Source: JBJXHG01 sp046160865 (GTDB lineage Bacteria; Planctomycetota; UBA1135; GCA-002686595). From it: a DNA stretch of 30,840 nt. Positions within the stretch are counted from its first letter, which is position 1. The number at the start of each line of letters is the position of its first letter. The stretch spans positions 1-30,840 of the forward strand of contig JBJXHG010000196.1 in assembly GCA_046160865.1 (NCBI GenBank), read 5' to 3'. A program made the position numbers and the translations under genes. The notes below the pieces were generated by a model. That model was given only the letters and a program-made list of their open reading frames with translations, was not told where the DNA came from and did not search any database. Positions 15,012-23,423 of this stretch are shown one piece after another.

Positions 15012-16190
15012 ATGCGCCGTCCGCTGCCGCGCACGGTCGTCCTGCTCGGCATCGTGAGCCTCTTGAACGACGTCGCGAGCGACATGATCGTGCCGCTCTT
15101 CCCGGCGTTCCTCACGCTGACGCTCGGCGGCGGCGCGATCGCGCTCGGAGCGATCGAGGGCACGGCCGACGCGCTCGCAAGCCTGCTGAAGCTCTGTTCC
15201 GGCGTGTGGGCGGATCGGCTGCGGCGCTACCGCGCGTTCGTCGTCGCGGGCTACGTCGTGTCGGCGCTCGCTCGGCCGTTGGTCGCGCTCGCGCACGCGC
15301 CGTGGCACGTCGTCGTCGTGCGCGCGCTCGACCGGACGGGCAAGGGCCTGCGCACGAGCCCACGCGATGCGCTGATCGCGATGGCCGTGCCTGCGTCACG
15401 GCAAGCCGAAGCGTTCGGCTTCCACCGCGCGATGGATCACGCCGGCGCGGCGATCGGGCCGCTCGTCGCCGTGCTCTTGCTCGCGTTCGTGACGACCGAC
15501 CTGCGCACGATCTTCGCGCTGGCGCTCGTCCCGGGTGTGATCTCGCTCGTGTTCCTCGCGCGAGTGCGCATCGACGACGAGTCCGCGCTGCACGTCGGGA
15601 AAGAGCTGCCGTGGAAGAGCGCGCGACCGGACGCGCGGCTCGTGCGCTTCCTCGTCCCCGTCGCGCTGTTCACGCTCGGCAACGCGAGCGACGTCTTCCT
15701 GCTGCTCGCGGCGACGGCGCACGACGCTCCGCTGTACTCGCTTCCGCTGCTGTGGATGGCGCTGCACTTCGTCAAGGCGACGAGTTCGCTGTGGGGCGGA
15801 CGCTTCGCGGATCGCGTGGGCGCTGTGCGCTCGATCGCGCTCGGCTGGCTCGTGTACGCGGCCGTGTACACCGGGCTCGCGTTCGCACAGAGCCAACTCG
15901 CAGTCGTCGCGCTCACGATCGTGTACGGCGTCTACTACGGCCTGACCGAGTCGGCGGAGAAGGCCGTCGTGTCGTCGATCGCTCCACCAGCGCTGCGCGG
16001 CGCGTACTTCGGCTGGTACCACCTGACGGTCGGCCTGCTCGCGCTGCCGGCGAGCGCGCTGTTCGGAGTCCTCTGGGAGCTTCGAAGTCCGCGTGCCGCG
16101 TTCTTGTGGGGAGCGTCACTCGCGCTGGTGGCGTGCGTGGCGCTGATCGCACTCATGCCGCGCGGGGCGGCGACCGTGCGTGCGCCGTGA
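15012..16190 (+). CDS. MFS transporter
   Basis: 392 residues, 12 predicted helices, no extra domains. The N-terminus VSLLNDVASDMIVPLFPAFL and the loop RALDRTGKGLRTSPRDALI are typical of a bacterial MFS branch whose substrates are undefined. The first half ends near residue 180, and a cytoplasmic loop of about 30 residues joins the halves. It is 6 bases downstream of the phosphatase-superfamily gene, with translation probably coupled. A link in substrate (import or export of what the hydrolase handles) is possible but only inferred from the pairing. Confidence 0.92.
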   Translation: MRRPLPRTVVLLGIVSLLNDVASDMIVPLFPAFLTLTLGGGAIALGAIEGTADALASLLKLCSGVWADRLRRYRAFVVAGYVVSALARPLVALAHAPWHVVVVRALDRTGKGLRTSPRDALIAMAVPASRQAEAFGFHRAMDHAGAAIGPLVAVLLLAFVTTDLRTIFALALVPGVISLVFLARVRIDDESALHVGKELPWKSARPDARLVRFLVPVALFTLGNASDVFLLLAATAHDAPLYSLPLLWMALHFVKATSSLWGGRFADRVGAVRSIALGWLVYAAVYTGLAFAQSQLAVVALTIVYGVYYGLTESAEKAVVSSIAPPALRGAYFGWYHLTVGLLALPASALFGVLWELRSPRAAFLWGASLALVACVALIALMPRGAATVRAP

Positions 16191-16266
16191 TGTCCGCTTG
16201 CAACCATCGCTGATCTGCGCACACGGACGGCGCGCGGAACGCACTGCACGATCCACGATCGAGGAC

Positions 16267-18111
16267 TCAGCGAAGCTGCGGCTCGAGTCTGCGCGCATCG
16301 GCGTACCAGCGCGCCGCGTCCTCCAGACGCCCCAGCTTCTCGAAGTGCTGCGCGAGCGCGCGCGCGACCGGGCCCGACGGCGAAATGCGGTGCGCCGTCT
16401 CGAGATCGCGCACGAAGCCCGACTCGTCGCCGCGCGCCTTGCGAATGAGCGCGCGATTGCGCATCGCGCTGTACGCCTGCGGGTGCTTCTCGATCACGCG
16501 ATCGAGAAGCGTTTCTCCCTCTGCGTAGCGCTTCAGCTTGTAGAACAGTGCGCCGAGGTTGACGGCGCTCTCCGCTTGCTCCGGGTCGAGCGCGAGCGCG
16601 GCCGCGTACGCCGCGCGCGCTTCTTCGAGCTTGCCCTGAGACTCGAGGAGCGAGCCGCGCAAGTGGTGGTACATCGGCAGCGCACGCGCGACCGCGCCCG
16701 GCTCGCGCGCTGCATACGACCACGCGCGGTCGGGCCGACCGAGGCCCATGTACGCCATCATCCACAGCCCTGCGTCGCCCGCGTACGACGCCGCGGGCTT
16801 GCCGGGCCACGTGAAGAGCGCGAGCTCGCCGTCCTGCGCTTCCTTGACGCGCAACTTCTCGAAGCGCGACGGCGGCGGATCCTCGCGCCGGATGAAGTGG
16901 TCGTGGATCTCGACTTCGCCTAGGTCGAAAACCGGCGTCTTGCGCATGTGACAGCTGACGCAGTCCTGCGCGCCGCGCTTCTCGAGCGGCAGCGAGCAAC
17001 CGTGCGCGCCGCTCGCCGCCGTCTCGGCGTGACACTGCGTGCACGCGGCACGCACACGAGCTCGCTCGACCGGTTCGAAGCTCGACGCGTGCGGATCGTG
17101 GCACGTGACGCACGTGAGCGCCTCGCGTCCCGCCTTGGCCGACTCGACGAAGCACGACGAGCGCACCAAGCGCTCGACCTGGCTCACGAAGCCGACGTCG
17201 TCGTTCGGATGCTTCGCGACGTAGATCGCGCGCTGCTCGAGCAGGTCGCCGCCAACACGCGCGACCCCGCGCTCGCCCGCGCGGAGCGCGAGGCGCGCGT
17301 CCCCTTGCAAATGGCAGCGCGCGCACGACGACACGCTCTCGATCGCGCTCGTGAAGCGGCCCGTGACGATGGGATCGGTCGAGTCGTGACGTGCGCCGGC
17401 GAGCTCCGCCTCGCGCCATCGAACGTGTGCGTCGCCGTCCCCGTGGCAAGCGTCGCACGAGATGCCGGCCGGCTGCCAAGCGCTCCGCTCGGGCCGCAGA
17501 TTGAGCGGATAGTCACGCGGCGGCAGCGTGTCCGTGTGACACGAGAGGCACTCCTCCGCGATGGGGATCGTGAAGCGCGTGCCGGACTGCATCGCATGTC
17601 CGGGCGCGAGCGCCGCGTGACGCGCGACACCGCCGTGCGCCGTCAAGACCTCGAGCGGCGCGAACCACAGCACGTCGCCGACAGCGGCGGCAAACGAGCG
17701 ATCGAGCAGTCCGGCGCCGATCGTGAACGCGAGCTCGGCGCGCACGCACACCGTCGTTTCGCCCTTCGGCCCTTTCCATTGCTCGACGATCGACGCCGTG
17801 CTCCCGTCGGCTTCGAATCGATAGTGAAATCCGCTCGGTCCGTCGGCGACCGGCGCGAGTCCGCGCACTTCGCCGCTCTGTACCGGGTTCAACGCATTCG
17901 CCATGCCGGTCTTGCGGTAGCTCGCGACGATCGCCGCATGGCAATCGACGCAGCGCTCGCCGATGGCGCTGCGCGAAGCAGGCGCGCCGCGTTTGGCCTG
18001 CGCGAAGCCAGGTGAGGTGCGCGCGTCCGGTGCTTGCACGCGCGCGTCGAGTGCGAGCGCGAAGAAGAGCGCCGAGCTGGCGAACGCGCCGAGCGCGACC
18101 TTCGTGAACAT
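16267..18111 (-). CDS. Heptaheme c-type cytochrome with C-terminal TPR repeats
   Basis: 614 residues with an N-terminal signal peptide or anchor (MFTKVALGAFASSALFFALA). Seven CxxCH heme c motifs occur in order: CVDCH (54-58), CLSCH, CDACH, CARCH, CVTCH, CTQCH and CVSCH, all in the first two-thirds. Order and spacing resemble the cytochrome c554/NrfA-like multiheme families used for periplasmic electron transfer. The last 130 residues are TPR units (MYHHLRGSLLESQGKLEEARAA..., then AVNLGALFYKLKRYAEGETLL; repeats to the end), a docking platform. Cytochrome-TPR fusions are frequent in Planctomycetota. Partners and electron acceptor are unknown. A CATAAT box 8 bases before the ATG suggests a near-leaderless transcript. 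Confidence 0.92.
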   Translation of the reverse strand: MFTKVALGAFASSALFFALALDARVQAPDARTSPGFAQAKRGAPASRSAIGERCVDCHAAIVASYRKTGMANALNPVQSGEVRGLAPVADGPSGFHYRFEADGSTASIVEQWKGPKGETTVCVRAELAFTIGAGLLDRSFAAAVGDVLWFAPLEVLTAHGGVARHAALAPGHAMQSGTRFTIPIAEECLSCHTDTLPPRDYPLNLRPERSAWQPAGISCDACHGDGDAHVRWREAELAGARHDSTDPIVTGRFTSAIESVSSCARCHLQGDARLALRAGERGVARVGGDLLEQRAIYVAKHPNDDVGFVSQVERLVRSSCFVESAKAGREALTCVTCHDPHASSFEPVERARVRAACTQCHAETAASGAHGCSLPLEKRGAQDCVSCHMRKTPVFDLGEVEIHDHFIRREDPPPSRFEKLRVKEAQDGELALFTWPGKPAASYAGDAGLWMMAYMGLGRPDRAWSYAAREPGAVARALPMYHHLRGSLLESQGKLEEARAAYAAALALDPEQAESAVNLGALFYKLKRYAEGETLLDRVIEKHPQAYSAMRNRALIRKARGDESGFVRDLETAHRISPSGPVARALAQHFEKLGRLEDAARWYADARRLEPQLR

Positions 18112-18216
18112 GCGTCGCGATTATGCGGCGTCGCGCGCGCGCCGCCAGTCACCGCCGGCAATCGCGCCGTCGCAGCCGCGACGTGGCGCGGAGTGCAGGC
18201 TAGACTGCGGCGCTCC
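18112..18216. promoter_or_regulatory. Divergent promoter region with two near-leaderless -10 boxes
   Basis: This 105-base gap separates the cytochrome gene (minus) and the dehydrogenase gene (plus). On the minus strand CATAAT (18125-18120) ends 8 bases before the ATG. On the plus strand GCTAGACT (18199-18206) ends 10 bases before the ATG. Neither gene has a Shine-Dalgarno sequence. No good -35 hexamer is visible for either. Confidence 0.45.
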
Positions 18217-19374
18217 ATGAAGAAGCCCACGAAATCGAGTCGAGGAGCGCGCGCCGGCGGATACGCGTACGCCGTGTTCGGCGCCGGACGGCAAGGCACT
18301 GCGGCGATCCACGACCTCGCCCTGAACTGCGAAGCGCGCAGCGTGCTCGTCGTCGAGCCCGATGCGGCGCGCGCGAAGGACGCTTCCACGCGTCTCACGC
18401 AGTTGCTCGGCAAGAAAGCCGGCTGTCTCGAGTTCGTGCGTTCCGCGACGGCGCGCGACCTCGCCGGCCGTGACGTCGTGCTCTCGTGCGCGCCGTACCA
18501 AGCGAACCTCGCGCTCACGAAGCTCGCGCTCGACGCGCAGGTCGACTTTTGCGATCTCGGCGGCAATCCGGAGACGGTCGCCGCGCAGGAGAAGCTCGGC
18601 GCGAAGACGGATCGCGCGATCGTCCCCGACTGCGGCGTGTCGCCCGGGCTCTCGAATTGCCTCGCCGTGCACTGTGCACGCGTACACGGCGCCGACGAGG
18701 TGCACGTGCGCTGCGGCGGGTTGCCGGTCGAACCTCCGGACGCCGCGCGCAATCCGCTGCAGTACAAGCTCGTGTTCAGCCCGTGGGGCTTGATCAGCGA
18801 GTACAGCGGCACCGTGCCCGTGATTCGCGGCGGCAAGGTCACGCGCGTGCCGGCGCTCGGCGCGACCGAGGTGTTCGACGCCGACCACGAATCGTCGCCG
18901 ACGTCGAACAACTCGCCGCAGGTCGTCGCGTACTTGGCCGGCTGCGGCGTGAAGACCTACGACTACATGACGGTGCGCTACAACGGCCACTGGAGCTTGG
19001 TGCGCGGCTGGAAGTCGCTCGGCTACCTGTGCGGGGACGGCGAGCGCGACTCCGAGCTCGCGCGCCGTCTCGAGACGGATCCGATCCTGCGCTACGACCC
19101 CAAGAAAGATCGCGACAAGCTGATCCTGCGCGTCACCGGATCCAGCGTGACGGACAAGCTGCGGCGCGGATTCGAGTATCGCCTCGACGTCGTCGCCGAC
19201 ACGCGCACGCGCTTCGCGGCGATGGAGCTCACGACCGCGTGGGGCATCACGATCGTCGCGCACCACATGGCGAGCGGCCGCGGCAAGCCGAAGGGCTTCG
19301 CGACGCCGGAACGCTTCGTCGACACGACGTGGGTCTTGTCGGAGCTCGAGAAGCGGTTGGCGCAGACGCAGTAG
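18217..19374 (+). CDS. Saccharopine dehydrogenase family protein, L-lysine 6-dehydrogenase-like
   Basis: 385 residues from the ATG at 18217; the frame is open upstream but only this start follows the GCTAGACT box and gives a normal Rossmann N-terminus. The dinucleotide motif is VFGAGRQG (G22-x-G24-x-x-G27). DLGG, the PDCGVSPGLSN segment (around residues 136-147) and the VRCGGLPVEP and VRYNGHW segments match the order seen in bacterial L-lysine 6-dehydrogenases and related saccharopine reductases, which oxidise the epsilon-amino group of lysine to give a cyclic imine with NAD. The exact substrate is not certain, since the family also includes carboxynorspermidine and other amino-acid dehydrogenases. 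It is likely cytoplasmic and monocistronic; the next gene converges 5 bases after its stop. Confidence 0.85.
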   Translation: MKKPTKSSRGARAGGYAYAVFGAGRQGTAAIHDLALNCEARSVLVVEPDAARAKDASTRLTQLLGKKAGCLEFVRSATARDLAGRDVVLSCAPYQANLALTKLALDAQVDFCDLGGNPETVAAQEKLGAKTDRAIVPDCGVSPGLSNCLAVHCARVHGADEVHVRCGGLPVEPPDAARNPLQYKLVFSPWGLISEYSGTVPVIRGGKVTRVPALGATEVFDADHESSPTSNNSPQVVAYLAGCGVKTYDYMTVRYNGHWSLVRGWKSLGYLCGDGERDSELARRLETDPILRYDPKKDRDKLILRVTGSSVTDKLRRGFEYRLDVVADTRTRFAAMELTTAWGITIVAHHMASGRGKPKGFATPERFVDTTWVLSELEKRLAQTQ

Positions 19375-19379
19375 CCGAG

Positions 19380-19874
19380 TCACCTCAACCGCTCGCCACC
19401 CGTCGTCTCGTGACGCGTGCGCACGATGCGCCAGCCTTCGTCGCGCTTCTCGAGCTCGGCGTGCACGCGGATGTCCCAGGCGGGCTCGAGCGCTTCGCCG
19501 CGCCGGCGCTGGAAGTGAATCGAGCACTCGAACGTCGCCGTCTGCGGCGCTCCGCCGCGCACCTCGACACGCCAACCTTCGTCGGGCAGCTCGGCCACGT
19601 ACTCGAAGCGCTTCGTCGCCGGGTCCTTGGCCGTGAAGAACAGACGGACGAGGCCTGCGTGGACGAGCTCGCGGTCCGCACCGGACGGCTCGTCGACGAA
19701 CTCGCGCGCGAGCGGCGCGATGCACGGACTCGCGCGCGTGGCGTTGAAGCCCTCGACCATGTCCTCCACGAGCCAGCGCACGTGCGTCTCCTCCGAGACG
19801 AGCGCGTTCACGAGCGCACGGCCGACGATGAAGAGGAGCAGCGCGGCGCCGGCGGTCAGCAGAAACTTCTTCAC
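19380..19874 (-). CDS. Hypothetical membrane-anchored protein, NTF2/SnoaL-like fold possible
   Basis: 164 residues if started at the GTG (19874), giving VKKFLLTAGAALLLFIVGRALV as an N-terminal anchor; an ATG at 19952 would add 26 Cys/Arg-rich residues before the helix and is less natural. The outer part (VRWLVEDMVEGFNA, then a helix, then strands TATFECSIHFQ, WDIRVHAELEK and GWRIVRTRHE) has the helix-then-curved-sheet order of NTF2-like/SnoaL domains; this is a fold guess. No catalytic residues are recognisable. The C-terminus ends 5 bases from the convergent dehydrogenase gene, with no room for a separate terminator. Confidence 0.6.
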   Translation of the reverse strand: MKKFLLTAGAALLLFIVGRALVNALVSEETHVRWLVEDMVEGFNATRASPCIAPLAREFVDEPSGADRELVHAGLVRLFFTAKDPATKRFEYVAELPDEGWRVEVRGGAPQTATFECSIHFQRRRGEALEPAWDIRVHAELEKRDEGWRIVRTRHETTGGERLR

Positions 19875-20113
19875 GGCAAGCGGATCGGCATCGATGCGCG
19901 ACGAGCCGGAGCAGACTGCGTCGAAACTCGCGGCGCAAGCGCGTGGACGCACGGAAAAGATGCACGCTTCGCTGCGCCAGCGCGCGGTCGCACGCTGGAA
20001 AGAGCGCGCTCGACCGCGCGCCCGCGTTTCGCGCTCTCGCGCCTCGGTGTAGTCTTCTCCGACGACCAGGCCGCGACCTAGCCGTCCAGGCCCGCAACCT
20101 GAGGGGACTCCGC

Positions 20114-23100
20114 ATGCTCCGTGCTTTTTTTGCCGGCCTCGCCGCCGCTTTCGCCTTCGTTTCCACCGTCGCCGCCGGAACCGTTTGGCCGCCGAGCTTC
20201 ACGACCGTCAACGTCGCGTCCAACTGGAACCAGGCGGTCGGCATCACGTTCGCGCTCGACGGGCGCATGTTCGTGTGGGAGAAGGGCGGGCGCGTCTGGA
20301 ACGTCGAGAACGGGGTCAAGGCGGCCGCACCGCTCATCGACATCAGCGAGGAAGTCGGCAACTGGCGCGACTACGGACTGCTCGGGTTCGCGATCGATCC
20401 GAACTTCCTCACGAACGGACACATCTATCTCCTCTACTCCGTCGACTACCACCATCTGCGCTGGTTCGGCACGGGCAGCTACAACCCGGCCACGAACGAG
20501 TACCTGCGCGACACGATCGCGCGGCTGACGCGCTACACGTGCAACTCGGCCGACGGGTTCCGCTCGGTGAATCTGGCGTCGCGCACGGTATTGATCGGCG
20601 AGTCGATGAGCACCGGCTTTCCGCTGTGCCACCAATCGCACGGCATCGGCACGCTGGTGTTCGGCGAAGACGGAACGTTGCTCGCTTCGTGCGGCGACGG
20701 CGCGAGCTACGAGACGATGGACATCGGCGGTCCGACCGGCGGCAGCAGCAACACGGCGCTCGCCGACGGCATCATCTCGACGAAGCAGGACGTCGGCGCG
20801 TTCCGCGCGCAGCTCGTCGATTGCCTGTCGGGCAAGATCGTGCGCATCGATCCAGCGACCGGTAACGGCTTGCCGAGCAACCCGTTCTACGACGCGAGCG
20901 CGCCGCGTGCGCCGCGCTCGCGCGTGTGGGCGATGGGACTTCGCAACCCGTTCCGCATCGAGCTCATGCGCGGCACGGGCAGCAGCGTGCCGTCCGCCGG
21001 TGATCCGGGCACGCTCGTCATCGGCGACGTCGGCTGGAACGCGTGGGAGGAGATGAACCTGTGCGACACGCCGGGTCTCAACTTCGGCTGGCCCCTCTAC
21101 GAGGGCATGCAGGCGACCGCGTTCTACGCGACCACGAACGTTCCCAACCGCGACGCGCCGAATCCGCTGTTCGGCAGCGGCGGTTGCACGCAGCAGTTCT
21201 TCTATTTCCGCGAGCTGCTCGTGCAGGACACGCTCGCCGCGCCGTCGTGGCCGAATCCGTGCAACAGCGGACAGCAGATCCCGGCCAGCGTGCACAAGTT
21301 CGAGCACGCGCGCCCCGGGATGGACTGGGGGCACGGCAGCGGGCCCGCGCGCGCGAGGAGCTACAGCGGCAACAACGCGACCACGATCAACGTGGGCGCA
21401 CCCGGCTCCCCGATCCAAGGACCGCAGTTCGGCGGCAACTCCGCCACGGGCGGCGCGTGGTACACGGGCAACGACTTCCCGGCGCTGTACCAGAACACGC
21501 TGTTCCTCGGCGATTTCGCGGGCAAGTGGATCCGCAACATCGTGTTCGACGTCACGGGCAGCCCGACGCTCGTGCGCGACTTCGCCATGGAGGGCGAACC
21601 CGGCGGCGTCGTCGAGATCGAGGCCGAGCCGAACGGCAACGGTCTCTACTGCATCGACTACAACGAGTTCGGCGCGAGCCTCGTCAAGCGCATCATCTAC
21701 ACGAACAACCTGCCGCCCATCGCCGTCGCGAGCGCGAACGTCGCCTTCGGTCCGGCGCCGCTCGCCGTGCAGCTCACCGGCAGCGCGTCGACGGATCCCG
21801 ACGGACAGCCGCTCACGTACCTGTGGAATTTCGGTGACGGCACGACGAGCACGCAGGCCAATCCGCTGCACGTGTTCGACACGACCGAAGACATCACCGC
21901 GGGCGGCACGTTCGTGGCACGCATCTTCAGCTTGAGCCCGCCGACGCCGACCGGCGGCGGCAACCACGATCCCGAGGTGATGCGCGACGGCGTGTTCCCG
22001 CCGGTCGGCAGCGCGTCGGACTCGGCGCAGTACGACACGTACCACTTCGGCCAGCAAGGCAACGACGACTGGGTCGGGTACTCGTTCACGACGCCGCGCG
22101 AGTTCCGCGCGCTCGTCTTCCAGGAAGGCAAGCATTTCGGCGACGGCGGCTGGTTCGACACGCTCACGGTGCAGACGAGCAACGACGGCAGCGCGTGGAC
22201 GAACGTGACCGGCCTCTCGAGCGCTCCCGCCTATCCGGGCAACAACGGCACCACGTACGAGACGTTCAACCTGAGCTTCACGCCCGTCACCGCGACGCAC
22301 ATCCGTCTGCGCGGTGAGCCAGGCGGCAGCGCGAACTTCATCAGCATCGGCGAGCTGCGCGTGATCGCACTCGCGTCGGCGAGCGCGAACTCTCCGCTGT
22401 GCCGCGCCGTGACGCTGACCGTGACCGATCCGCTCGGCGCGTCGGACGGCGAGATGCTGACGATCTCGCTCAACAACACGCCGCCCAGCGTGGCGATCAC
22501 GAGCCCGCTCGACGGCTCGACCTACGATCTCGGCGCGAACATCGTCGTACCGCTCACGGCGGACGTGAGCGACGCCGAGCACGGCGGCAGCGAGCTCTCG
22601 TGCGCGTGGGTGACGGTGCTGCACCACAACGATCACTCGCACCCCGAGCCGTTCGACGTGAACTGCAACACGACTTCCGTGCTGACGCCGGTCGGTTGCG
22701 ACGGCGAGACGTACTCGTACGAATTCCGGCTCACCGTCACCGACGACGCGTGCTTGTCGACGACGCAGTCCGTGTTCGTGTACCCCAACTGCGCGGGCAA
22801 CGGCTTCTGCTATGGCGACGGCTCGCTCGTCACCGATTGCCCGTGCGCACCGCCGGACCTCGTTCCGAGCCCGAGCGGAGCGCCGAATGCCGGCTGTGCG
22901 AACAGCTTCAACCTCGACGGCGCGCGCTTGTCGGCTTCGGGATCGCTCGCTCCCGACGAGCTCACGTTCCACGCGAACGTCGCGCCGGGCTACGTCGGGT
23001 TCGCGTTCCTCGTCAAGGGCGACAGCTACGACCCCGCCGGTGTCGCGGTCGGCGACGGCGTGCGCTGCGTCTCGGGCGCGTTGCTCCGCATCGGTGGACA

Positions 23101-23383
23101 CAACGCCGGCACGAACGGCGCGCCGGCCGGCACATGGACGTATCCGAACGCCGCGCAGACGACCTCGGTGTCGGCCGCGACTCTGCAACCGGCCGGCGAG
23201 CGCGCGTACTACCAGGTGCTGTACCGCAACAACCAACCGAACTTCTGCAGCCCGGGGACGGTGAACCTCACGAACGGATACTTCGTGGACTGGCCGCTGC
23301 CCGCACAAAGCGGCACCTGTAGAAGTTGTCCGCCGGCGAGCGGATGCACGTGCGCACCGGGCACGTGCGAGTGCGTGCACTGA
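20114..23383 (+). CDS. Secreted PQQ-type glucose/sorbosone dehydrogenase-like protein with nested PKD/discoidin and C-terminal Cys domain
   Basis: 1089 residues. The start at 20114 is fixed by GAGGGG (20101-20106) and a signal peptide (MLRAFFAGLAAAFAFVSTVAAG). Residues about 25-530 are a GSDH-type six-bladed propeller: YGLLGFAIDPNF, HQSHGIGTLVFG (H173/H176, candidate catalytic base), RVWAMGLRNPFRIEL and DVGWNAWEEMN. Residues 533-592 begin a PKD domain (YLWNFGDGTTST). It is interrupted at about 595-755 by a discoidin-like segment (WFDTLTVQTSNDGSAW, HIRLRGEPGGSANFISIGEL) and resumes at LTVTDPLGASDGE (767 on). An Ig-like part follows (793-890). Then comes the Cys-containing domain common in some planctomycete secreted proteins (895-1062) and a Cys-rich tail. 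It probably oxidises sugars or binds polymers at the surface; substrate unknown. TAGTCT (20050-20055) may be its -10 box. Confidence 0.88.
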   Translation: MLRAFFAGLAAAFAFVSTVAAGTVWPPSFTTVNVASNWNQAVGITFALDGRMFVWEKGGRVWNVENGVKAAAPLIDISEEVGNWRDYGLLGFAIDPNFLTNGHIYLLYSVDYHHLRWFGTGSYNPATNEYLRDTIARLTRYTCNSADGFRSVNLASRTVLIGESMSTGFPLCHQSHGIGTLVFGEDGTLLASCGDGASYETMDIGGPTGGSSNTALADGIISTKQDVGAFRAQLVDCLSGKIVRIDPATGNGLPSNPFYDASAPRAPRSRVWAMGLRNPFRIELMRGTGSSVPSAGDPGTLVIGDVGWNAWEEMNLCDTPGLNFGWPLYEGMQATAFYATTNVPNRDAPNPLFGSGGCTQQFFYFRELLVQDTLAAPSWPNPCNSGQQIPASVHKFEHARPGMDWGHGSGPARARSYSGNNATTINVGAPGSPIQGPQFGGNSATGGAWYTGNDFPALYQNTLFLGDFAGKWIRNIVFDVTGSPTLVRDFAMEGEPGGVVEIEAEPNGNGLYCIDYNEFGASLVKRIIYTNNLPPIAVASANVAFGPAPLAVQLTGSASTDPDGQPLTYLWNFGDGTTSTQANPLHVFDTTEDITAGGTFVARIFSLSPPTPTGGGNHDPEVMRDGVFPPVGSASDSAQYDTYHFGQQGNDDWVGYSFTTPREFRALVFQEGKHFGDGGWFDTLTVQTSNDGSAWTNVTGLSSAPAYPGNNGTTYETFNLSFTPVTATHIRLRGEPGGSANFISIGELRVIALASASANSPLCRAVTLTVTDPLGASDGEMLTISLNNTPPSVAITSPLDGSTYDLGANIVVPLTADVSDAEHGGSELSCAWVTVLHHNDHSHPEPFDVNCNTTSVLTPVGCDGETYSYEFRLTVTDDACLSTTQSVFVYPNCAGNGFCYGDGSLVTDCPCAPPDLVPSPSGAPNAGCANSFNLDGARLSASGSLAPDELTFHANVAPGYVGFAFLVKGDSYDPAGVAVGDGVRCVSGALLRIGGHNAGTNGAPAGTWTYPNAAQTTSVSAATLQPAGERAYYQVLYRNNQPNFCSPGTVNLTNGYFVDWPLPAQSGTCRSCPPASGCTCAPGTCECVH

Positions 23384-23413
23384 GTCCGCGGCAACGTCGA
23401 CGCGCGCGCGGAC
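23384..23413. terminator. Bidirectional terminator-like hairpin
   Basis: GTCCGCG (23384-23390), starting right after the stop codon, pairs perfectly with CGCGGAC (23407-23413), loop 16 bases. It fills the 40-base gap between convergent genes. No T run follows on either strand. Confidence 0.5.
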
Positions 23414-23423
23414 GCGGCGCTCG

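Noticed and set aside
13611..16190. Part of an ebo-type secondary-metabolite cluster
   Set aside because: Only the phosphodiesterase resembles one member; no prenyltransferase, TatD-like or dehydroquinate-synthase-like genes are nearby.
20078..23380. Very long open frame on the minus strand, antisense to the dehydrogenase-like gene
   Set aside because: Arg/Ala/Val-rich translation with no family features; it is a by-product of high GC at third positions of the real gene.
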